A stretch of DNA of 42,950 bases, from the NCBI GenBank assembly GCA_035530195.1, contig DATKVG010000205.1, forward strand, positions 1 through 42,950. Reading direction: 5' to 3'. Each line of letters opens with the position of its first letter. Positions within the stretch are counted from its first letter, which is position 1. The stretch comes from JAPLKX01 sp035530195. GTDB taxonomy: Bacteria; Hydrogenedentota; Hydrogenedentia; Hydrogenedentales; SLHB01. Shown here piece by piece: positions 42,906 through 42,950 of the stretch. The translations under genes and the position numbers were made by a program. Below the pieces are notes generated by a model that worked only from the letters and a program-made list of their open reading frames with translations, did not search any database and had not been told where the DNA came from.

Positions 42906-42950
42906 GGGCAGACTCTGTTCTGGACGGCGCGGGTCGGGAAACCGCGTCTA

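Overview
The window looks like chromosomal DNA of a high-GC, Gram-negative bacterium. It carries kdsB (Kdo activation for lipopolysaccharide), a complete RND efflux pump with a TolC-type outer-membrane factor, and several secreted proteins or lipoproteins. The mix of glycoside hydrolases (GH38, GH42, GH33 sialidase), a DapA/NanA-family lyase, a sodium:solute symporter, a secreted penicillin-acylase-type hydrolase, and palindromic intergenic repeats fits an environmental glycan-degrading lineage such as Hydrogenedentota or a Planctomycetes/Verrucomicrobia relative. That placement is inference only; there is no rRNA or marker gene to fix it.

Layout. Positions 1-93 hold a pair of hairpins. 94-6278 (minus) is a tightly overlapping DinB-like / DapA-family / Lhr helicase operon. 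6416-7447 (minus) is an SDR-type epimerase-like protein. 7549-9866 (minus) is a histidine kinase and OmpR-type regulator overlapping by ATGA. 10056-12192 (minus) pairs a secreted VWA protein with a SIMPL-domain protein. From a strong promoter at 12308-12336 a plus-strand operon runs tetR, RND permease, TolC-like factor, adaptor (12431-19246). Its last gene overlaps, tail to tail, a FapA-like (DUF342) gene coupled by TAATG to a GH38 alpha-mannosidase homologue (19212-24055, minus). After a roughly 180-bp imperfect palindrome come a sodium:solute symporter, an unidentified protein and kdsB (24346-27918, minus), then a penicillin acylase homologue and its coupled partner (28011-31332, minus), and a YgiQ-type radical SAM protein (31560-33305, minus). 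A GH42 beta-galactosidase and a GT2 glycosyltransferase follow on the plus strand (33436-36395).

36463-38748 is the accessory part. It has visibly lower GC and contains a 53-codon ORF with a near-perfect ribosome binding site, coupled by ATGA to a single-chain AAA ATPase-TOPRIM protein of the OLD/PARIS type, then an orphan MNT nucleotidyltransferase in the opposite orientation. Next to it, 38817-39398 is a decayed in-frame chimera of an esterase fragment and a sugar ABC permease fragment. The window ends with a GT2-like glycosyltransferase overlapping miaA (minus) and a divergent secreted sialidase (plus).

The best candidate for an undescribed system is the small ORF plus AAA-TOPRIM pair at 36463-38435. 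The GH38 homologue that appears to lack its Asp nucleophile, and the unidentified protein between kdsB and the symporter, are the next most interesting items. Most other long reading frames are antisense shadows of high-GC genes. No tRNA, rRNA, CRISPR array or insertion sequence was recognised.
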